From Candidimonas humi (GTDB taxonomy: Bacteria > Pseudomonadota > Gammaproteobacteria > Burkholderiales > Burkholderiaceae_B), in contig NZ_JAHTBN010000001.1 of NCBI RefSeq assembly GCF_019166065.1, positions 124,001-188,000 of the forward strand: a DNA stretch of 64,000 nt. The letters run 5' to 3'. How positions within the stretch are numbered: position 1 is the first letter of the stretch; each line of letters begins with the position of its first letter. Position numbers and translations under genes: made by a program. The notes beneath the pieces were generated by a model, which worked only from the letters and a program-made list of their open reading frames with translations, ran no database searches and was not told the DNA's origin. Shown one piece after another: positions 1 through 9,022 of this stretch.

Positions 1-72
1 TGGGCATAGCACAGCGCGATTTGCTCTATGATGCGCATGTATCCGTCGTTTTGCTTGCAAGGAACCCTACGC

Positions 73-381
73 ATGATCCATGTCATCGCCACCATCACCG
101 CCAAACCAGGCCAGCGCGAGGCTGTGCTGGCCCTGTTCAAGAAGAATGTCCCTGCCGTGCTGGCCGAAAAAGGCTGCATCAGCTACGAGGCGGTAATCGA
201 TGTGCCGGGGTTCGGCGGTCCGCAGACAGACCTGGGTCCGGATACTTTTGCAGTGGTCGAGCGCTGGGAAAGCCCCGAGGCGCTGAAGGCCCACGCGGCT
301 TCTCCGCACATGGCCGAATATGGGCGCAACACCAAAGAAATGCTGGCGCGGCGGGTGATCAACGTGCTGCAGGCCTGCTAG
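73..381 (+). CDS. Antibiotic biosynthesis monooxygenase (ABM) domain protein
   Basis: A 102-residue single-domain protein that reads as a dimeric alpha-beta ABM fold. It opens with the typical first strand (MIHVIATITAKPGQREA), has a central FAVVERWESPEALKAH segment and ends with a helix and strand near HMAEYGRN. Family members act on quinones, haem or small aromatics without a metal cofactor, and many are only inferred to do so. The start at 73 is chosen over an in-frame ATG at 28 because AAGGAA lies about 8 bases upstream and the domain begins at once. It stands alone, ahead of convergent leftward genes. The substrate is unknown. Confidence 0.85.
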   Translation: MIHVIATITAKPGQREAVLALFKKNVPAVLAEKGCISYEAVIDVPGFGGPQTDLGPDTFAVVERWESPEALKAHAASPHMAEYGRNTKEMLARRVINVLQAC

Positions 382-467
382 AAGCCCCAGTCAGCCAGTC
401 CGCCAGCCGGCGCCCCCAGGCCGCAACGCGTCCGCACCGGTAGGTACGGGCGCCCGGCGGCAGAGCG

Positions 468-1121
468 CTAGGGCAGCTCTATGCCTTCTTGTTCCAGCGC
501 GCGCTTTACCGCGGGCCGCGCACCCATGCGCCGGGCGTGCTCCGTCCATACGGGAAAATCGCGCGCCATGTCGTAGCCCAGGCGGGACCCGCGTCCCCAG
601 TTCCAGAACACGAACATATAGGCATCGGCGACGCTGTAGTGCTCGCCGGCAACCCAGGCCGATTTCGCCGCGGCGAGCTTGGCCTCGACCATGCCCCAGG
701 TTTCGCGGCATGATGCCCTGGCTTTTGCCTTGATGTCCTCGATGGCGGCTTCGCTGCTCGCGTAGCGTTCGGGGCGCGACACGTGGGCGTAGCTGACATG
801 TATGCCCGACGAGCCCCAGGCCAGCCATTCCGCGCAGCGCGCCGCAGCTTGCGGGTCGCCGGGCCATAGCTTTGCGGCGGGGAAGCGCTGAGCCAGGTAG
901 TAGAGGATGGCGGGGTTTTCCGTCAGGACGAAGTCGCCGTCGGCGATGACGGGCACGCGCCCCTTGGGATTGATGGCCAGGTATTCGGGACGGCGCTGGG
1001 CGCCCTCGGCCAGGGCGACCCGCACGGGCTCGAACGGGGCGCCGGTTTCTTCCAGCACGATGTGCGATGCCAGCGAGCACGCGCCGGGAGAATAAAAGAG
1101 CTTGATTTCTGGGGTGTTCAT
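468..1121 (-). CDS. Glutathione S-transferase, Beta-class-like
   Basis: A 217-residue cytosolic protein with an N-terminal thioredoxin-like domain (residues 1-80) and an all-helical C-terminal domain. The N-terminal motif LFYSPGACSLASHIVLEE contains the Ser/Cys region typical of bacterial Beta-class enzymes, which bind glutathione through cysteine. The glutathione-contact cis-proline loop is seen in GRVPVIADGDFVLTENPAI. Such enzymes conjugate glutathione to electrophiles or act as reductive dehalogenases or disulfide reductases. It follows a Bug receptor gene in the same direction, but 168 bases and a hairpin lie between them, so co-transcription is uncertain. The length is normal for the family. 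Confidence 0.9.
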   Translation of the reverse strand: MNTPEIKLFYSPGACSLASHIVLEETGAPFEPVRVALAEGAQRRPEYLAINPKGRVPVIADGDFVLTENPAILYYLAQRFPAAKLWPGDPQAAARCAEWLAWGSSGIHVSYAHVSRPERYASSEAAIEDIKAKARASCRETWGMVEAKLAAAKSAWVAGEHYSVADAYMFVFWNWGRGSRLGYDMARDFPVWTEHARRMGARPAVKRALEQEGIELP

Positions 1122-1195
1122 GTAGAGTCTCCTTGGAATTATCGGGACGGCTGCCTGGCCGGGGGTGGTACCGCGGCCGGCGCGGTGATGTGGCG

Positions 1196-1222
1196 GCCTG
1201 CCGACATGCTGCCCCGGCAGGC
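1196..1222 (-). terminator. Intergenic hairpin between a Bug gene and the GST gene
   Basis: GCCTGCCG at 1196-1203 is the exact reverse complement of CGGCAGGC at 1215-1222, giving an 8-bp GC-rich stem with an 11-base loop. It lies downstream of the Bug gene that ends at 1290 and upstream of the GST start. There is no U-tract, so it may be an mRNA 3' stabiliser or a weak terminator rather than a classical intrinsic terminator. Confidence 0.4.
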
Positions 1223-1289
1223 GCTGCGTGCGCCGCAGCCGGGGCGTCGCACATCTGCGATTGCAGTGGCCGGCCTGCGGCGTTTCGGT

Positions 1290-2285
1290 TTACTGCAGCG
1301 TGATGTGCGCTTCTTTGATGATGCGCGCGTTGCTGGCCGATTGGCGTTCGATTTCCTGCCTGAAGGATTCGGGCGTGCCGCCGGTGGCGACGTTGTCGCT
1401 GTGTTGCAGGATGCCGGCGATCTTGGGGTCTTTCAAGGCCTTGTTGACCGCGGCGTTCATGCGCTGCAGGATGGGCGCGGGCAGGCCGGCCGGGGCGAAG
1501 ATGCCGAACAGCGAGGACAGGTTGGCGCCGGGGTAGCCCAGTTCTGCGAAGGTAGGAATGGTGGGGTATTCGGCCAGGCGCTGCGGCGCGGCCACGGCCA
1601 GCGGACGCAGCTTGCCGGCCTTGATCTGCGGCGCCAGCATCGGGGCGGAATTGACCGACAGCACATCGAACTGCGAGCCCAGGGCGTCTTGCATCTGCTG
1701 GCCGGCGCCCTTGTAGGGCACGTCGAGAATCTTGACATTGGCCTTGCGCATGACTTGTTCGGCCATGATGTGGCCGACCGAGCCTTTGCCGGAGGTGGCC
1801 CACGAGACCATGCCGGGCTTGCGGCGTGCGAAGTCGATCAGGGCGGGGAAGTCCTTCACGTCTTTCATGTCGGCGGCCTGGGTGGCCAGCAGCACGACCG
1901 GGGAATACATGACGCTGACGACAGGCAGGATGTCCTTCTCGGGATCGAAGGGCGGCTTCATCAGGTGCGGGTTGAGGGCCAGCGGGCTGATGGAGGAAAA
2001 GCCGAAGGTATAGCCGTCCGGGGCGGCCTTGGCGACCACGTCCATGCCTATGGTGCCGGCTGCGCCGCCGCGGTTTTCCACGACCACCGGCACACCGAGG
2101 TCGCCGGTGAGTTTCTCGGCCAGGGCCCGGGTAACCGTATCGCTGACGCCGCCGGCCGGATAGGCCACGATCATGTGTATGGGATGGCGGCCGGGCCAGG
2201 AGGCCGCGTCGGCGGCGCAGGCCTGGAAGCCGGCCACGGCAGCGGCGCAAAACAGGGTGGTTGCAGCGATGCGTGCTAGGGGCAT
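1290..2285 (-). CDS. Bug/TctC-family periplasmic solute receptor (copy 1)
   Basis: A 331-residue secreted binding protein. A signal peptide (MPLARIAATTLFCAAAVAGF) is followed by the mature domain from about residue 26, with the Bug signatures VAYPAGGVSDTVTRALAE, VVVENRGGAAGTIGMDVV and APDGYTFGFSS. The asparagine- and glycine-rich ligand loop is present as SWATSGKGSVGHIM. The frame stays open upstream to 2516, but 2285 is chosen because it places the signal peptide at the N terminus with GGAA about 8 bases before it. No membrane partner is encoded nearby. The family binds carboxylates, amino acids or nicotinate-like acids, and its ligand cannot be read from sequence. Confidence 0.9.
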   Translation of the reverse strand: MPLARIAATTLFCAAAVAGFQACAADAASWPGRHPIHMIVAYPAGGVSDTVTRALAEKLTGDLGVPVVVENRGGAAGTIGMDVVAKAAPDGYTFGFSSISPLALNPHLMKPPFDPEKDILPVVSVMYSPVVLLATQAADMKDVKDFPALIDFARRKPGMVSWATSGKGSVGHIMAEQVMRKANVKILDVPYKGAGQQMQDALGSQFDVLSVNSAPMLAPQIKAGKLRPLAVAAPQRLAEYPTIPTFAELGYPGANLSSLFGIFAPAGLPAPILQRMNAAVNKALKDPKIAGILQHSDNVATGGTPESFRQEIERQSASNARIIKEAHITLQ

Positions 2286-2603
2286 GGTGGGGGTTCCGTT
2301 GGTTTTGATCCCGGCAATTTTACGCGCAGAAGTGCCGGTGACGTGCTGTGCGCGTTCAAGTCGAGTGTGATGGGCGGGCCCGGCCAACGCAGGGATGCTG
2401 CGGACGGGCACTCCCCGCTTCAGGTCGCATGGGGCACGCCCGACGCCAGCTTGGTCGAGGAGAAGGCTGCACATATGTCGAAGCACCTGAAGGGTCAGGA
2501 TGCTTTCTCGAGCCATGGCGATGCTCGGGCCCGCAGCGGGGCCCGGCGCATCCGGCGGCCGCCGATGCGACCCCTTGCATATAGGCTGCCCGAATGTGCG
2601 CCT
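2286..2603. other. Gene-free stretch between two Bug genes
   Basis: This 318-bp interval separates two same-direction Bug genes and probably holds the promoter of the left one. The left Bug frame stays open into it as far as 2516, but the implied 77-residue extension has no recognisable domain and would bury the signal peptide. No convincing terminator or operator was found. Confidence 0.5.
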
Positions 2604-3572
2604 TTATTGCCGAGGGATATGATATTTTTTTATGAGCCCCGCGTATTCCTTGACCTGTTTGAGGAAGAAGGCGTCGAACTGTTTTGCATCCAAAGGAGCA
2701 GGCTCCATACCTAATCCGAGTATTGCCTGCTTTACCTGCGGCTCGGCCAAAGCCTTCATCAGCGCGTTGCTCAACTTATCCACCACGGCCTGCGGCGTTC
2801 CCTTCGGTGCGGCGACGGCCCACCACGACCCCAATCCCTCATCTTTCAATCCCGATTCCAACAGCGTGGGAACGTCGGGAAGCTGGGTCATGCGCGTACG
2901 GCCGGAAACCGCCAGCGGACGCAATTTTCCGCTTTTCAGGAATCCGAATACTTCCGCCGGCACTGTCATGAAGAAAGTGGTTCGTCCGGCGATCAGGTCG
3001 GTTAATGCGGGAGGGCCGCCTTTATAGGGCACATGAACAGCCTGGAAATCGCCGTCGCTGGTGATGATTTCCCCATTCAGGTGTTGGTTGGAACCGTAGC
3101 CGGTCGACGCGAACGAAACCTGCTTGGGATTACTGCGGCCATAATCGATCAGGTCTTTCAGGGAATGAAAAGGCGACTTGCTATTGACCACCAGAACGGA
3201 CGGAGCCTGAGCCACCCGCGCCACGCGGACGAAGTCATGCACCGCGTCGAAGCCCGTGTTCTTGAACAAAGTCCGGTTCACCGCCAGTGAGCCGGACGCC
3301 ATCAACAAAGTATAGCCATCGCCGGGCGAATGGGCCACATAGCCCGCTCCGAGATTGGAAGCCGCGCCTGGCTTGTTTTCTACGACTACTGATTGCTTGA
3401 GTTCCTCGCCGAGAATTTTGGCGGTTTCTCTGCCGATGATGTCCACGCCGCCGCCCGCAGTAAACGGGACAATCAGGTGGATGGGATGATCGGGATATGC
3501 TGCCAGCGCATTTGCGCATGCCGCCATGGCGACGAGTGCCAGCGCCAACCCCTTTTTTATTTGCTTGGGCAT
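2604..3572 (-). CDS. Bug/TctC-family periplasmic solute receptor (copy 2)
   Basis: A 322-residue protein with a Sec signal (MPKQIKKGLALALVAMAACA, cleaved near NALA-AYPD). The mature part carries VPFTAGGGVDIIGRETAK, SVVVENKPGAASNLGAGYVA and VHVPYKGGPPALTDLIAGR, the ligand-pocket loops of the family. The start has a clear GGAGA about 7 bases upstream. It is divergent from the cupin gene at 3790, and the 217 bp between them hold a promoter overlapping a near-perfect inverted repeat, so the two genes may be co-regulated. No regulator gene is adjacent. The ligand is unknown. Confidence 0.92.
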   Translation of the reverse strand: MPKQIKKGLALALVAMAACANALAAYPDHPIHLIVPFTAGGGVDIIGRETAKILGEELKQSVVVENKPGAASNLGAGYVAHSPGDGYTLLMASGSLAVNRTLFKNTGFDAVHDFVRVARVAQAPSVLVVNSKSPFHSLKDLIDYGRSNPKQVSFASTGYGSNQHLNGEIITSDGDFQAVHVPYKGGPPALTDLIAGRTTFFMTVPAEVFGFLKSGKLRPLAVSGRTRMTQLPDVPTLLESGLKDEGLGSWWAVAAPKGTPQAVVDKLSNALMKALAEPQVKQAILGLGMEPAPLDAKQFDAFFLKQVKEYAGLIKKYHIPRQ

Positions 3573-3631
3573 TCTATATGTCTCCAGTTAATTATTTATC
3601 CGGATTTTTATCTGCTGCTGCGATAATGCAA

Positions 3632-3661
3632 TTGCCACAATAGCATACCGTAGTATACTAT
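3632..3661 (+). promoter_or_regulatory. Sigma70-type promoter overlapping an inverted repeat (candidate operator)
   Basis: TTGCCA at 3632-3637 and TATACT at 3655-3660 are spaced by 17 bases and point toward the cupin gene at 3790. Overlapping the spacer and -10 is the inverted repeat ATAGCATAC (3640-3648), CGTA, GTATACTAT (3653-3661), with one mismatch in nine. The position suits a repressor that would block the cupin promoter and could also act on the divergent Bug gene. The repeat resembles short palindromic operators used by GntR-type regulators, but that assignment is inference. Confidence 0.55.
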
Positions 3662-3789
3662 TTTCGGCAGAAAATGATTCGAAGAGTCGTGTGGCGAGTC
3701 GCAGGCGGCTGGCTGGCGCGTACCGGTATCCACCAAAACAGGGCAACGGCTCCAGCCGGCCTTTTGCTGTTCTTTTTGAGGAGGTCGCA

Positions 3790-4536
3790 ATGATTTACGC
3801 GGCGAATAGCGAGAAAACGCTGGCGGAAAAATTCCTGACGCTGTCCGGCTCGGGACACAAGCATTACAGGACCGACTTTCTGGGCCGCAAGGGCGATCCC
3901 AGGATCAAAGGCAAGCCGCAGGCCTACCTGCTCGATCTAAACGCAGACGAAGTGCTGCCGCCGCATTTCCATATCATCGATCAGTTTCAGGTATTTTTCC
4001 GTGGCAATGGCACGCTCGGGCGCAATGCCGACGTGCTGCAGCCGGTCAGCATCCACTATGCGGACCATCATACGGGTTACGGTCCCATCATCGCCGGCCG
4101 GGAAGGCTTTTCTTATTTCACCTTACGCCCCGAGGCCGACCCAGGCGCCGTCTACCTGCACAAGGAAGGCTATCGCGAAAAGCTCGAGCCCAGCCGCAAG
4201 CGTCATCATCTCGTTCAGACCCGAATCAACGCCGAACCCGCCGTGATCCATAGTGGCGTCACACAGGAATGCCTCGTTGAAAAGGGCCAGAAAAACGATG
4301 CCGGCATCACTATGCTGCGCATGGGCGCCGATGCCCACGCAGTTGCACCCGACCCGGCGCGTAGCGGCGGGCAGTATTACCTGGTTCTCAGCGGCACACT
4401 TCTGCATGACGGTCAGCCCTATCCGCCGTTGTCCGTCCTTTTCGTCGATGCCGCCGAGCCGGCGTTTGAGGTGCGGGCGGGGCGTCAGGGGCTGGAAGCC
4501 GCAGTCATGCAGTTTCCCGATTGGTCAGAAGAGTGA
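3790..4536 (+). CDS. Cupin-like protein of unknown function
   Basis: A 248-residue protein, apparently cytosolic, with no signal peptide. A histidine-rich segment near residues 60-75 (LPPHFHIIDQFQVFFRGNG) resembles cupin motif 1, which binds metal through His-x-His. A second histidine cluster (HYADHHTGYGP) follows, and a weaker repeat of the fold is suggested around QYYLVLSGTLLHDGQ, so it may be a two-domain cupin. The start at 3790 is chosen over an in-frame ATG at 3691 because of the strong GAGGAGG about 6 bases upstream. It is divergent from a Bug receptor gene with a candidate operator between them. The enzyme activity is not identifiable. Confidence 0.75.
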   Translation: MIYAANSEKTLAEKFLTLSGSGHKHYRTDFLGRKGDPRIKGKPQAYLLDLNADEVLPPHFHIIDQFQVFFRGNGTLGRNADVLQPVSIHYADHHTGYGPIIAGREGFSYFTLRPEADPGAVYLHKEGYREKLEPSRKRHHLVQTRINAEPAVIHSGVTQECLVEKGQKNDAGITMLRMGADAHAVAPDPARSGGQYYLVLSGTLLHDGQPYPPLSVLFVDAAEPAFEVRAGRQGLEAAVMQFPDWSEE

Positions 4537-4645
4537 CAGGCCTTCGGTCATCGCCATCGGAGCAACATTGCCGCGGCGGACAATAGTGGCAAACCTGGGG
4601 CCACACGAGCCTTCACGCGCCGATTCGCGCCCATGAGATACGCAT

Positions 4646-5065
4646 CTAACGCCGTCCGGCGGGATCCATGATGGCAAATATGCCGCTGGCCCGCAGGACC
4701 TTGTCGTCTCCTACGTAGACGGAGCATTCGGCAAATGCCATGCGCTTGCCCGCCCGTTGCACGTTGACGATGGCGCGCGCCCAGTCGCCGACTTTCGCCG
4801 GTTTCAGGAAGTCGGTAGTGAGGGTCACGGTGACCAGGCCGACGGGCTGGTCGTAGCATTCGATGATGGCATCGCCCAGGGCGCTGTCGGCCAGCGTGAC
4901 CAGCAGGCCGCCGTGCGAGATGCCGCGCAGGTTGCGGTGCTTGTCCAGGATGCGCAGCGCCATTTCGGTGCGCACGCCATTTTCTTTCTTTTCGTAAAAG
5001 GGGCCGCACAGGTCGGTGAATTCGCTCGGCCTGTGCACCTGGGTATAGCCGGAAGGTATGTCCAT
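4646..5065 (-). CDS. PaaI-type hotdog-fold thioesterase
   Basis: A 139-residue hotdog protein that probably hydrolyses acyl- or aryl-CoA thioesters in the cytosol. The hallmark HGGLLVTLADSALGDAI supplies the catalytic-helix region (Asp in the LADSA segment), followed by VTLTTDFLKPAKVGDW and a C-terminal strand SGIFAIMDP. The start at 5065 gives the usual length for the family. The in-frame upstream start at 5176 would add 37 low-complexity arginine- and proline-rich residues. The gene is isolated, and the 3' hairpin of the next leftward operon lies beyond its start. The physiological substrate is unknown. Confidence 0.85.
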   Translation of the reverse strand: MDIPSGYTQVHRPSEFTDLCGPFYEKKENGVRTEMALRILDKHRNLRGISHGGLLVTLADSALGDAIIECYDQPVGLVTVTLTTDFLKPAKVGDWARAIVNVQRAGKRMAFAECSVYVGDDKVLRASGIFAIMDPAGRR

Positions 5066-5223
5066 TGTCTGTCGAAAAGGCGGCAAGCCGCGATGTTGCG
5101 AAGCTGTGAAGCATAGCGCATCCGGCCTCGATGGCAAAAAGGGATGTCCCCGGCGCGGACGCGAGCCGGCCCGCACTCATGGGCCAGGAAGGCCTGGCGG
5201 CCTGTCCCGGCAGGGCGCGTCGA

Positions 5224-5250
5224 CGGCCTGTCCGCAGTGAGGACAGGCCG
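5224..5250 (-). terminator. 10-bp perfect hairpin after the Bug/dehydrogenase/dehydratase operon
   Basis: CGGCCTGTCC (5224-5233) pairs exactly with GGACAGGCCG (5241-5250) around a 7-base loop. It begins 10 bases beyond the stop codon of the leftward Bug gene. There is no following U-tract on the minus strand, so it may be a rho-assisted terminator or an RNase barrier. Confidence 0.6.
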
Positions 5251-5259
5251 GCCCCGTGG

Positions 5260-6240
5260 CTACTTTACTTGCAGCGTGATGCCCGAGGCCTTGATCTGCT
5301 TGGACCAGAATTCGCGCTCGCGGGTTGCATAGCTGTGGAATTCATCGGGGCTCATGTGCATGGCCTGCAGGCCCAGCATGTCGTGCACCTGGTTCTGGAA
5401 GCCGGGCGCCGCCAGGCCGGCATTGATGGCCTTGTTCAGCTTCAGCACGATGTCCTTGGGCATGCCCGGAGGGCCGACAATGCCGGTCCAGGCGTTCGAA
5501 GACAGGCCCTTGACGCCGGCTTCCTCGATGGTCGGCACATCGGGCAGGATGTCCATGCGCTTGGGCGTGATGGTCGCCAGGATGCGCACCCTGTGGCTCT
5601 TGTAGAAGGGCATGATCGTGGCGATGTCGGTGATGTCCATCGAGATCTGCTTGCTGACCAGGCCCTGCGCCGCCGGCGCGCCGCCCTTGTAGGGCACGTG
5701 GGTGATCTTCAGGCCTTCCAGACGCGCGAACAGATCCAGCGTCAAGTGGTGCGGGGTGCCCACGCCCGGCGAACCGCAAGTCACCAGGCCCGGATGCGCT
5801 CGCGCATCCTTGATGAGGTCGGCCAGGGTCTTGTAGGGCGAACTGGCCTCGACGGCGATGACCAGCGGGAAGATGCCCAGGCCCGAGATGTAGGTGAACT
5901 TCTTGGGATCATAGGGCAGCGAGGCATACAGCGAGGGGTTGTAGGCCAGCGCCGTGGCATCCATGGTGCCTATGGTGTAGCCGTCGGGCTTGGCGTTGAG
6001 GATGGCATTGGCGCCGATGATGGTGCCCGCGCCGGGCTTGTTCTCGACGATGATGCTCTGGCCCAGCTTGGTGGAAATTTCCTTGCCCAGCAGGCGCACC
6101 ACGAAGTCTATGCCGCCGCCGGCGGAATAGGGCACGATCCAGGCGATGGAATGGGAAGGCCAGTCGTTGGCGGCGGCCGGTGCGGCGGCCGCGGCGGCCA
6201 TGGCCATGACGGCCAGGTATTTGCGCAGGTGCTTGAACAT
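5260..6240 (-). CDS. Bug/TctC-family periplasmic solute receptor (copy 3)
   Basis: A 326-residue receptor whose signal peptide has an unusual alanine run (MFKHLRKYLAVMAMAAAAAA) before PAAANDWPS. The core motifs are VPYSAGGGIDFVVRLLGK, IIVENKPGAGTIIGANAI, CGSPGVGTPHHLTLD and THVPYKGGAPAAQGLVSK. It is the last gene of a leftward unit behind an IlvD/EDD-type dehydratase and a 3-hydroxyacid dehydrogenase, and this suggests it delivers the hydroxy-acid or sugar-acid substrate of those enzymes. That link is inference from order. The start at 6240 has a GAGGAGAC sequence upstream and places the signal peptide first. Confidence 0.92.
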   Translation of the reverse strand: MFKHLRKYLAVMAMAAAAAAPAAANDWPSHSIAWIVPYSAGGGIDFVVRLLGKEISTKLGQSIIVENKPGAGTIIGANAILNAKPDGYTIGTMDATALAYNPSLYASLPYDPKKFTYISGLGIFPLVIAVEASSPYKTLADLIKDARAHPGLVTCGSPGVGTPHHLTLDLFARLEGLKITHVPYKGGAPAAQGLVSKQISMDITDIATIMPFYKSHRVRILATITPKRMDILPDVPTIEEAGVKGLSSNAWTGIVGPPGMPKDIVLKLNKAINAGLAAPGFQNQVHDMLGLQAMHMSPDEFHSYATREREFWSKQIKASGITLQVK

Positions 6241-6305
6241 GAGTCTCCTCGTCGGTGTGGTGCTTATGTCGTTGGTGGATGCTTCGGTATTGTCCGGTGC
6301 GCGGT

Positions 6306-7229
6306 TCAGGCCTTTGCGCCGGGCGGTCTTTCGGGCCAGGGCACACGCACCAGCTCGGAGATGTCCGCCGGGCCCAGGCCTTGCCGCGCTGCCGTGCGAT
6401 AGCTGTCCAGCGCCGCGCGCAGCCCGCGCATGTCGGTGCCGGTTTCCTGCGCCAGCACCGCGATGTTCTCGACGTCCTTGAGCATCGTGGCCACGGCCCC
6501 CAGGGGCTGGGCTATGGGCGCCGTCATGCGCGGCACGAAGATCTGCAGCAGCGCGGAGTCGGCCCAGCCGCCGGCCAGGGCGGTGTTCAGGACCGATGGA
6601 TCCATACCGCTGTGCGCGGCCAGTGCCACGGCTTCGGCGATGGCGTTGATGGTGCTGGCGACAATAGTCTGGTTGCACAGCTTTGCGGTCTGGCCGGCGC
6701 CGCTGTTTCCGACGCGCGTGACGCGCGCGGCATAGGCGCGTATCCATGGCTCGACGTGCTGCAGTGCGTCCGCCGGGCCGCCGGCCATGACCGACAGCGT
6801 GCCGGCGGCTGCGCCCGCCACGCCGCCCGAGACGGGGGCATCGATCCAGGTCCGGCCCGAGCCCTCGCGCAGGCGCGCCGCATAGTCGCGCGTGGCCGCG
6901 GGCGAAATGCTGGAATGATCGACCAGCAAACCGCCTTCGACCAGGTGTATGCCTTGGGGCCCGAATACCGTGGCTTCGACGGCGTCCTGGTCGGTCAGGC
7001 ACAGGAAGACCGCCGCCGCGCCGGCAGCGGCTTCGGCCGGGGTGGCGACGGCTTGCGCGCCGTCGGCGGCCAGCGCCCGCGCCTTGTCGGGGCTGCGGTT
7101 CCAGACGCGCACCTGATGTCCGGCGGCCAGCAGGCGCCTGATCATGGGCGTGCCCATCAAGCCCGCGCCGCAGAATCCCAGCACCGCGCGCCCGGCCTGT
7201 TGCGCCCGTGCCGCTTGCGCCGCAGTCAT
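6306..7229 (-). CDS. NAD(P)-dependent 3-hydroxyisobutyrate dehydrogenase-family oxidoreductase
   Basis: A 307-residue cytosolic beta-hydroxyacid dehydrogenase. The Rossmann dinucleotide loop is [16 protein letters not shown] (residues about 17-32). The substrate-binding signature is [19 protein letters not shown], and the catalytic lysine lies in [14 protein letters not shown]. The family oxidises 3-hydroxyisobutyrate, tartronate semialdehyde, 2-hydroxy-3-oxopropionate and related acids. Its ATG overlaps the TGA of the dehydratase gene (ATGA at 7226-7229), so the two are translationally coupled. Together they suggest dehydration of a hydroxy acid plus redox of a short hydroxy acid. The exact substrate is not readable. 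Confidence 0.92.
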   Translation of the reverse strand: MTAAQAARAQQAGRAVLGFCGAGLMGTPMIRRLLAAGHQVRVWNRSPDKARALAADGAQAVATPAEAAAGAAAVFLCLTDQDAVEATVFGPQGIHLVEGGLLVDHSSISPAATRDYAARLREGSGRTWIDAPVSGGVAGAAAGTLSVMAGGPADALQHVEPWIRAYAARVTRVGNSGAGQTAKLCNQTIVASTINAIAEAVALAAHSGMDPSVLNTALAGGWADSALLQIFVPRMTAPIAQPLGAVATMLKDVENIAVLAQETGTDMRGLRAALDSYRTAARQGLGPADISELVRVPWPERPPGAKA

Positions 7230-8938
7230 TCGCCCTCCGGCGTTTCGTAGGGCCATTGCAGATTGCCTGAATGCGTCACCGCGCCTTCGTGCGCCGGACG
7301 CACCAGCGCGGCGTACTTTTCCAGTGCGCCGGCCAGGCGGGGCTGCGGGGCGGGGACGTGGCTGGCGCGGCGCGCCGCCAGTTCGGCATCGCTCAGGTCT
7401 ACATGCAGGGTGCCGGCCTCGGCGTCGATGTGAATCATGTCGCCGTCGCGCAGCAGTGCGATCGGGCCGCCCGCGGCGGCTTCGGGGCCGATATAGCCTA
7501 TGCACAGGCCGCGGGTGGCGCCCGAAAAGCGGCCGTCGGTCAGCAGCGCCACTTTTTCGCCCATGCCCTGGCCGTACAGCGCGGCCGTGACGCTGAGCAT
7601 TTCACGCATGCCCGGGCCGCCCTTGGGGCCTTCGTTGCGGATGATCAGCGCCTCGCCGGGCCGGTAGCTGCGCTGCGACACGACGTGCATGCAGGCTTCT
7701 TCGTTTTCGAAGACACGCGCAGGCCCGGAAAACTTCAGCGATTTCAGCCCGGCGATCTTCAGCAGCGCGCCGTCGGGGCACAGATTGCCCTTGAGCACGG
7801 TCACGCCTCCGGTGGGATGAATGGCGCGCGAGCAGGGGCGCAGCACCTCGCCGTCGGGCTCGGGCACATCGGCCAGGGCCTCGGCCAGGCTGCGGCCGTC
7901 CAGCGTCAGCACGCTGCCGTCCACATAGCCGCCGTCCAGCAGCGCCTTGAGCACTGCCGGCACGCCGCCCGCCTCGTGCAGGTCGCGCGCCAGGTAGCGG
8001 CCGCCGGGCTGCAGGTCGCCGATGAGCGGAGTGCGGCGGAATACCGCGGCGACGTCGTCCAGCGTGTAGCGGATCCCGGCCTCGTGCGCAATGGCCGGCA
8101 CGTGCAGGGCGGCGTTGGTCGAGCCGCCCGTGGCCGCCACCGCCGCGCAGGCATTGTCCAGGCTGGCGCGCGTGACCAGGTCGCGCGGCAGCGGGCCGCC
8201 TTTTTCCAGGCAGCGCATGACATGCTCGCCGGCGCGGTAGGCGATGGCCAGGCGCTCGCTGTAGACCGCCGGCATCATGGCCGAGCCCAGCGGCGACAGG
8301 CCCAGGGCCTCGGCCACCATGGCCATGGTGTTGGCCGTGAACTGGCCCGGACAGGAGCCGACCGAGGGTATGCAAGTGCGTTCCATGGACTGCAGGTCGG
8401 CCAGCGGCATCTGGCCGTTTTGCACGCGGCCCACGGCCTCGATGGTGTCGAGTATGGTGGCCTGGGCGCCCAGGCCGCGGCCCGGCAGCGTCGCGCCGCC
8501 GTACATGAATACCCCTGGCACATTGACGCGCAGCAGGGCCATCATCATGGCCGGCAGCGTCTTGTCGCAGCCCGCGAAGGCGATCAGCCCGTCGTAGCCG
8601 TGGGCACGCACCGCCAGTTCGACGCTGTCGGCGATGGTTTCGCGCGACACCAGGCTCATGCGCATGCCGCCGTGGTTCATCGAGGTGCCGTCCGAAATCG
8701 AGATCGTCGAGAAACTTACCGGGACCCCGCCGCCCGCAGCCACCCCGAGCCGTGCGCGATCGGCCAGCGGCGCCAGGCCCATGGAGCAGGGCGTGTTCTC
8801 GCCCTGGGTGCTGACGATGCCCACCATGGATTTTTCCAATGCGGCATCGTCCAGGCCCGTGGCGCGCAGGAAGGCGCGGTTCGGCGTATGGGTAAGCCCT
8901 TGGGTGACGATGCGGGAGCGGTGCTTGTGCAGGGACAT
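7226..8938 (-). CDS. IlvD/EDD-family Fe-S dehydratase
   Basis: A 570-residue dehydratase of the family that includes dihydroxy-acid dehydratase and sugar-acid dehydratases. Three cysteines suited to ligating a [2Fe-2S] cluster are visible at about C51 (NTPCSMG), C124 (AGCDK) and C196 (GSCPGQF). D83 in SISDGTSM and K126 in GCDKT match the magnesium-binding and carbamylated-lysine positions. It is not beside other branched-chain amino acid genes. Instead it heads an operon with a hydroxyacid dehydrogenase and a Bug receptor and follows a GntR gene. A catabolic sugar-acid or hydroxy-acid role is therefore more likely than valine synthesis, so the symbol ilvD is not assigned. Confidence 0.9.
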   Translation of the reverse strand: MSLHKHRSRIVTQGLTHTPNRAFLRATGLDDAALEKSMVGIVSTQGENTPCSMGLAPLADRARLGVAAGGGVPVSFSTISISDGTSMNHGGMRMSLVSRETIADSVELAVRAHGYDGLIAFAGCDKTLPAMMMALLRVNVPGVFMYGGATLPGRGLGAQATILDTIEAVGRVQNGQMPLADLQSMERTCIPSVGSCPGQFTANTMAMVAEALGLSPLGSAMMPAVYSERLAIAYRAGEHVMRCLEKGGPLPRDLVTRASLDNACAAVAATGGSTNAALHVPAIAHEAGIRYTLDDVAAVFRRTPLIGDLQPGGRYLARDLHEAGGVPAVLKALLDGGYVDGSVLTLDGRSLAEALADVPEPDGEVLRPCSRAIHPTGGVTVLKGNLCPDGALLKIAGLKSLKFSGPARVFENEEACMHVVSQRSYRPGEALIIRNEGPKGGPGMREMLSVTAALYGQGMGEKVALLTDGRFSGATRGLCIGYIGPEAAAGGPIALLRDGDMIHIDAEAGTLHVDLSDAELAARRASHVPAPQPRLAGALEKYAALVRPAHEGAVTHSGNLQWPYETPEGE

Positions 8939-9022
8939 GGCGGGGATCCGGTGTGGCGTTTGATGGACGATGGAGAGTCGGGATGGCTTGGTGTTTTCGG
9001 TCTTGCAGCTAATAAGAATGAC

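Noticed and set aside
2286-2516. A 77-residue N-terminal extension of the first Bug protein.
   Set aside because: It has no domain or conservation signal, and would bury the signal peptide that begins at 2285.
5260-7002. A 580-codon version of the Bug gene reading back into the dehydrogenase gene.
   Set aside because: The upstream part is a shadow of the dehydrogenase. A proper signal peptide and ribosome site begin at 6240.
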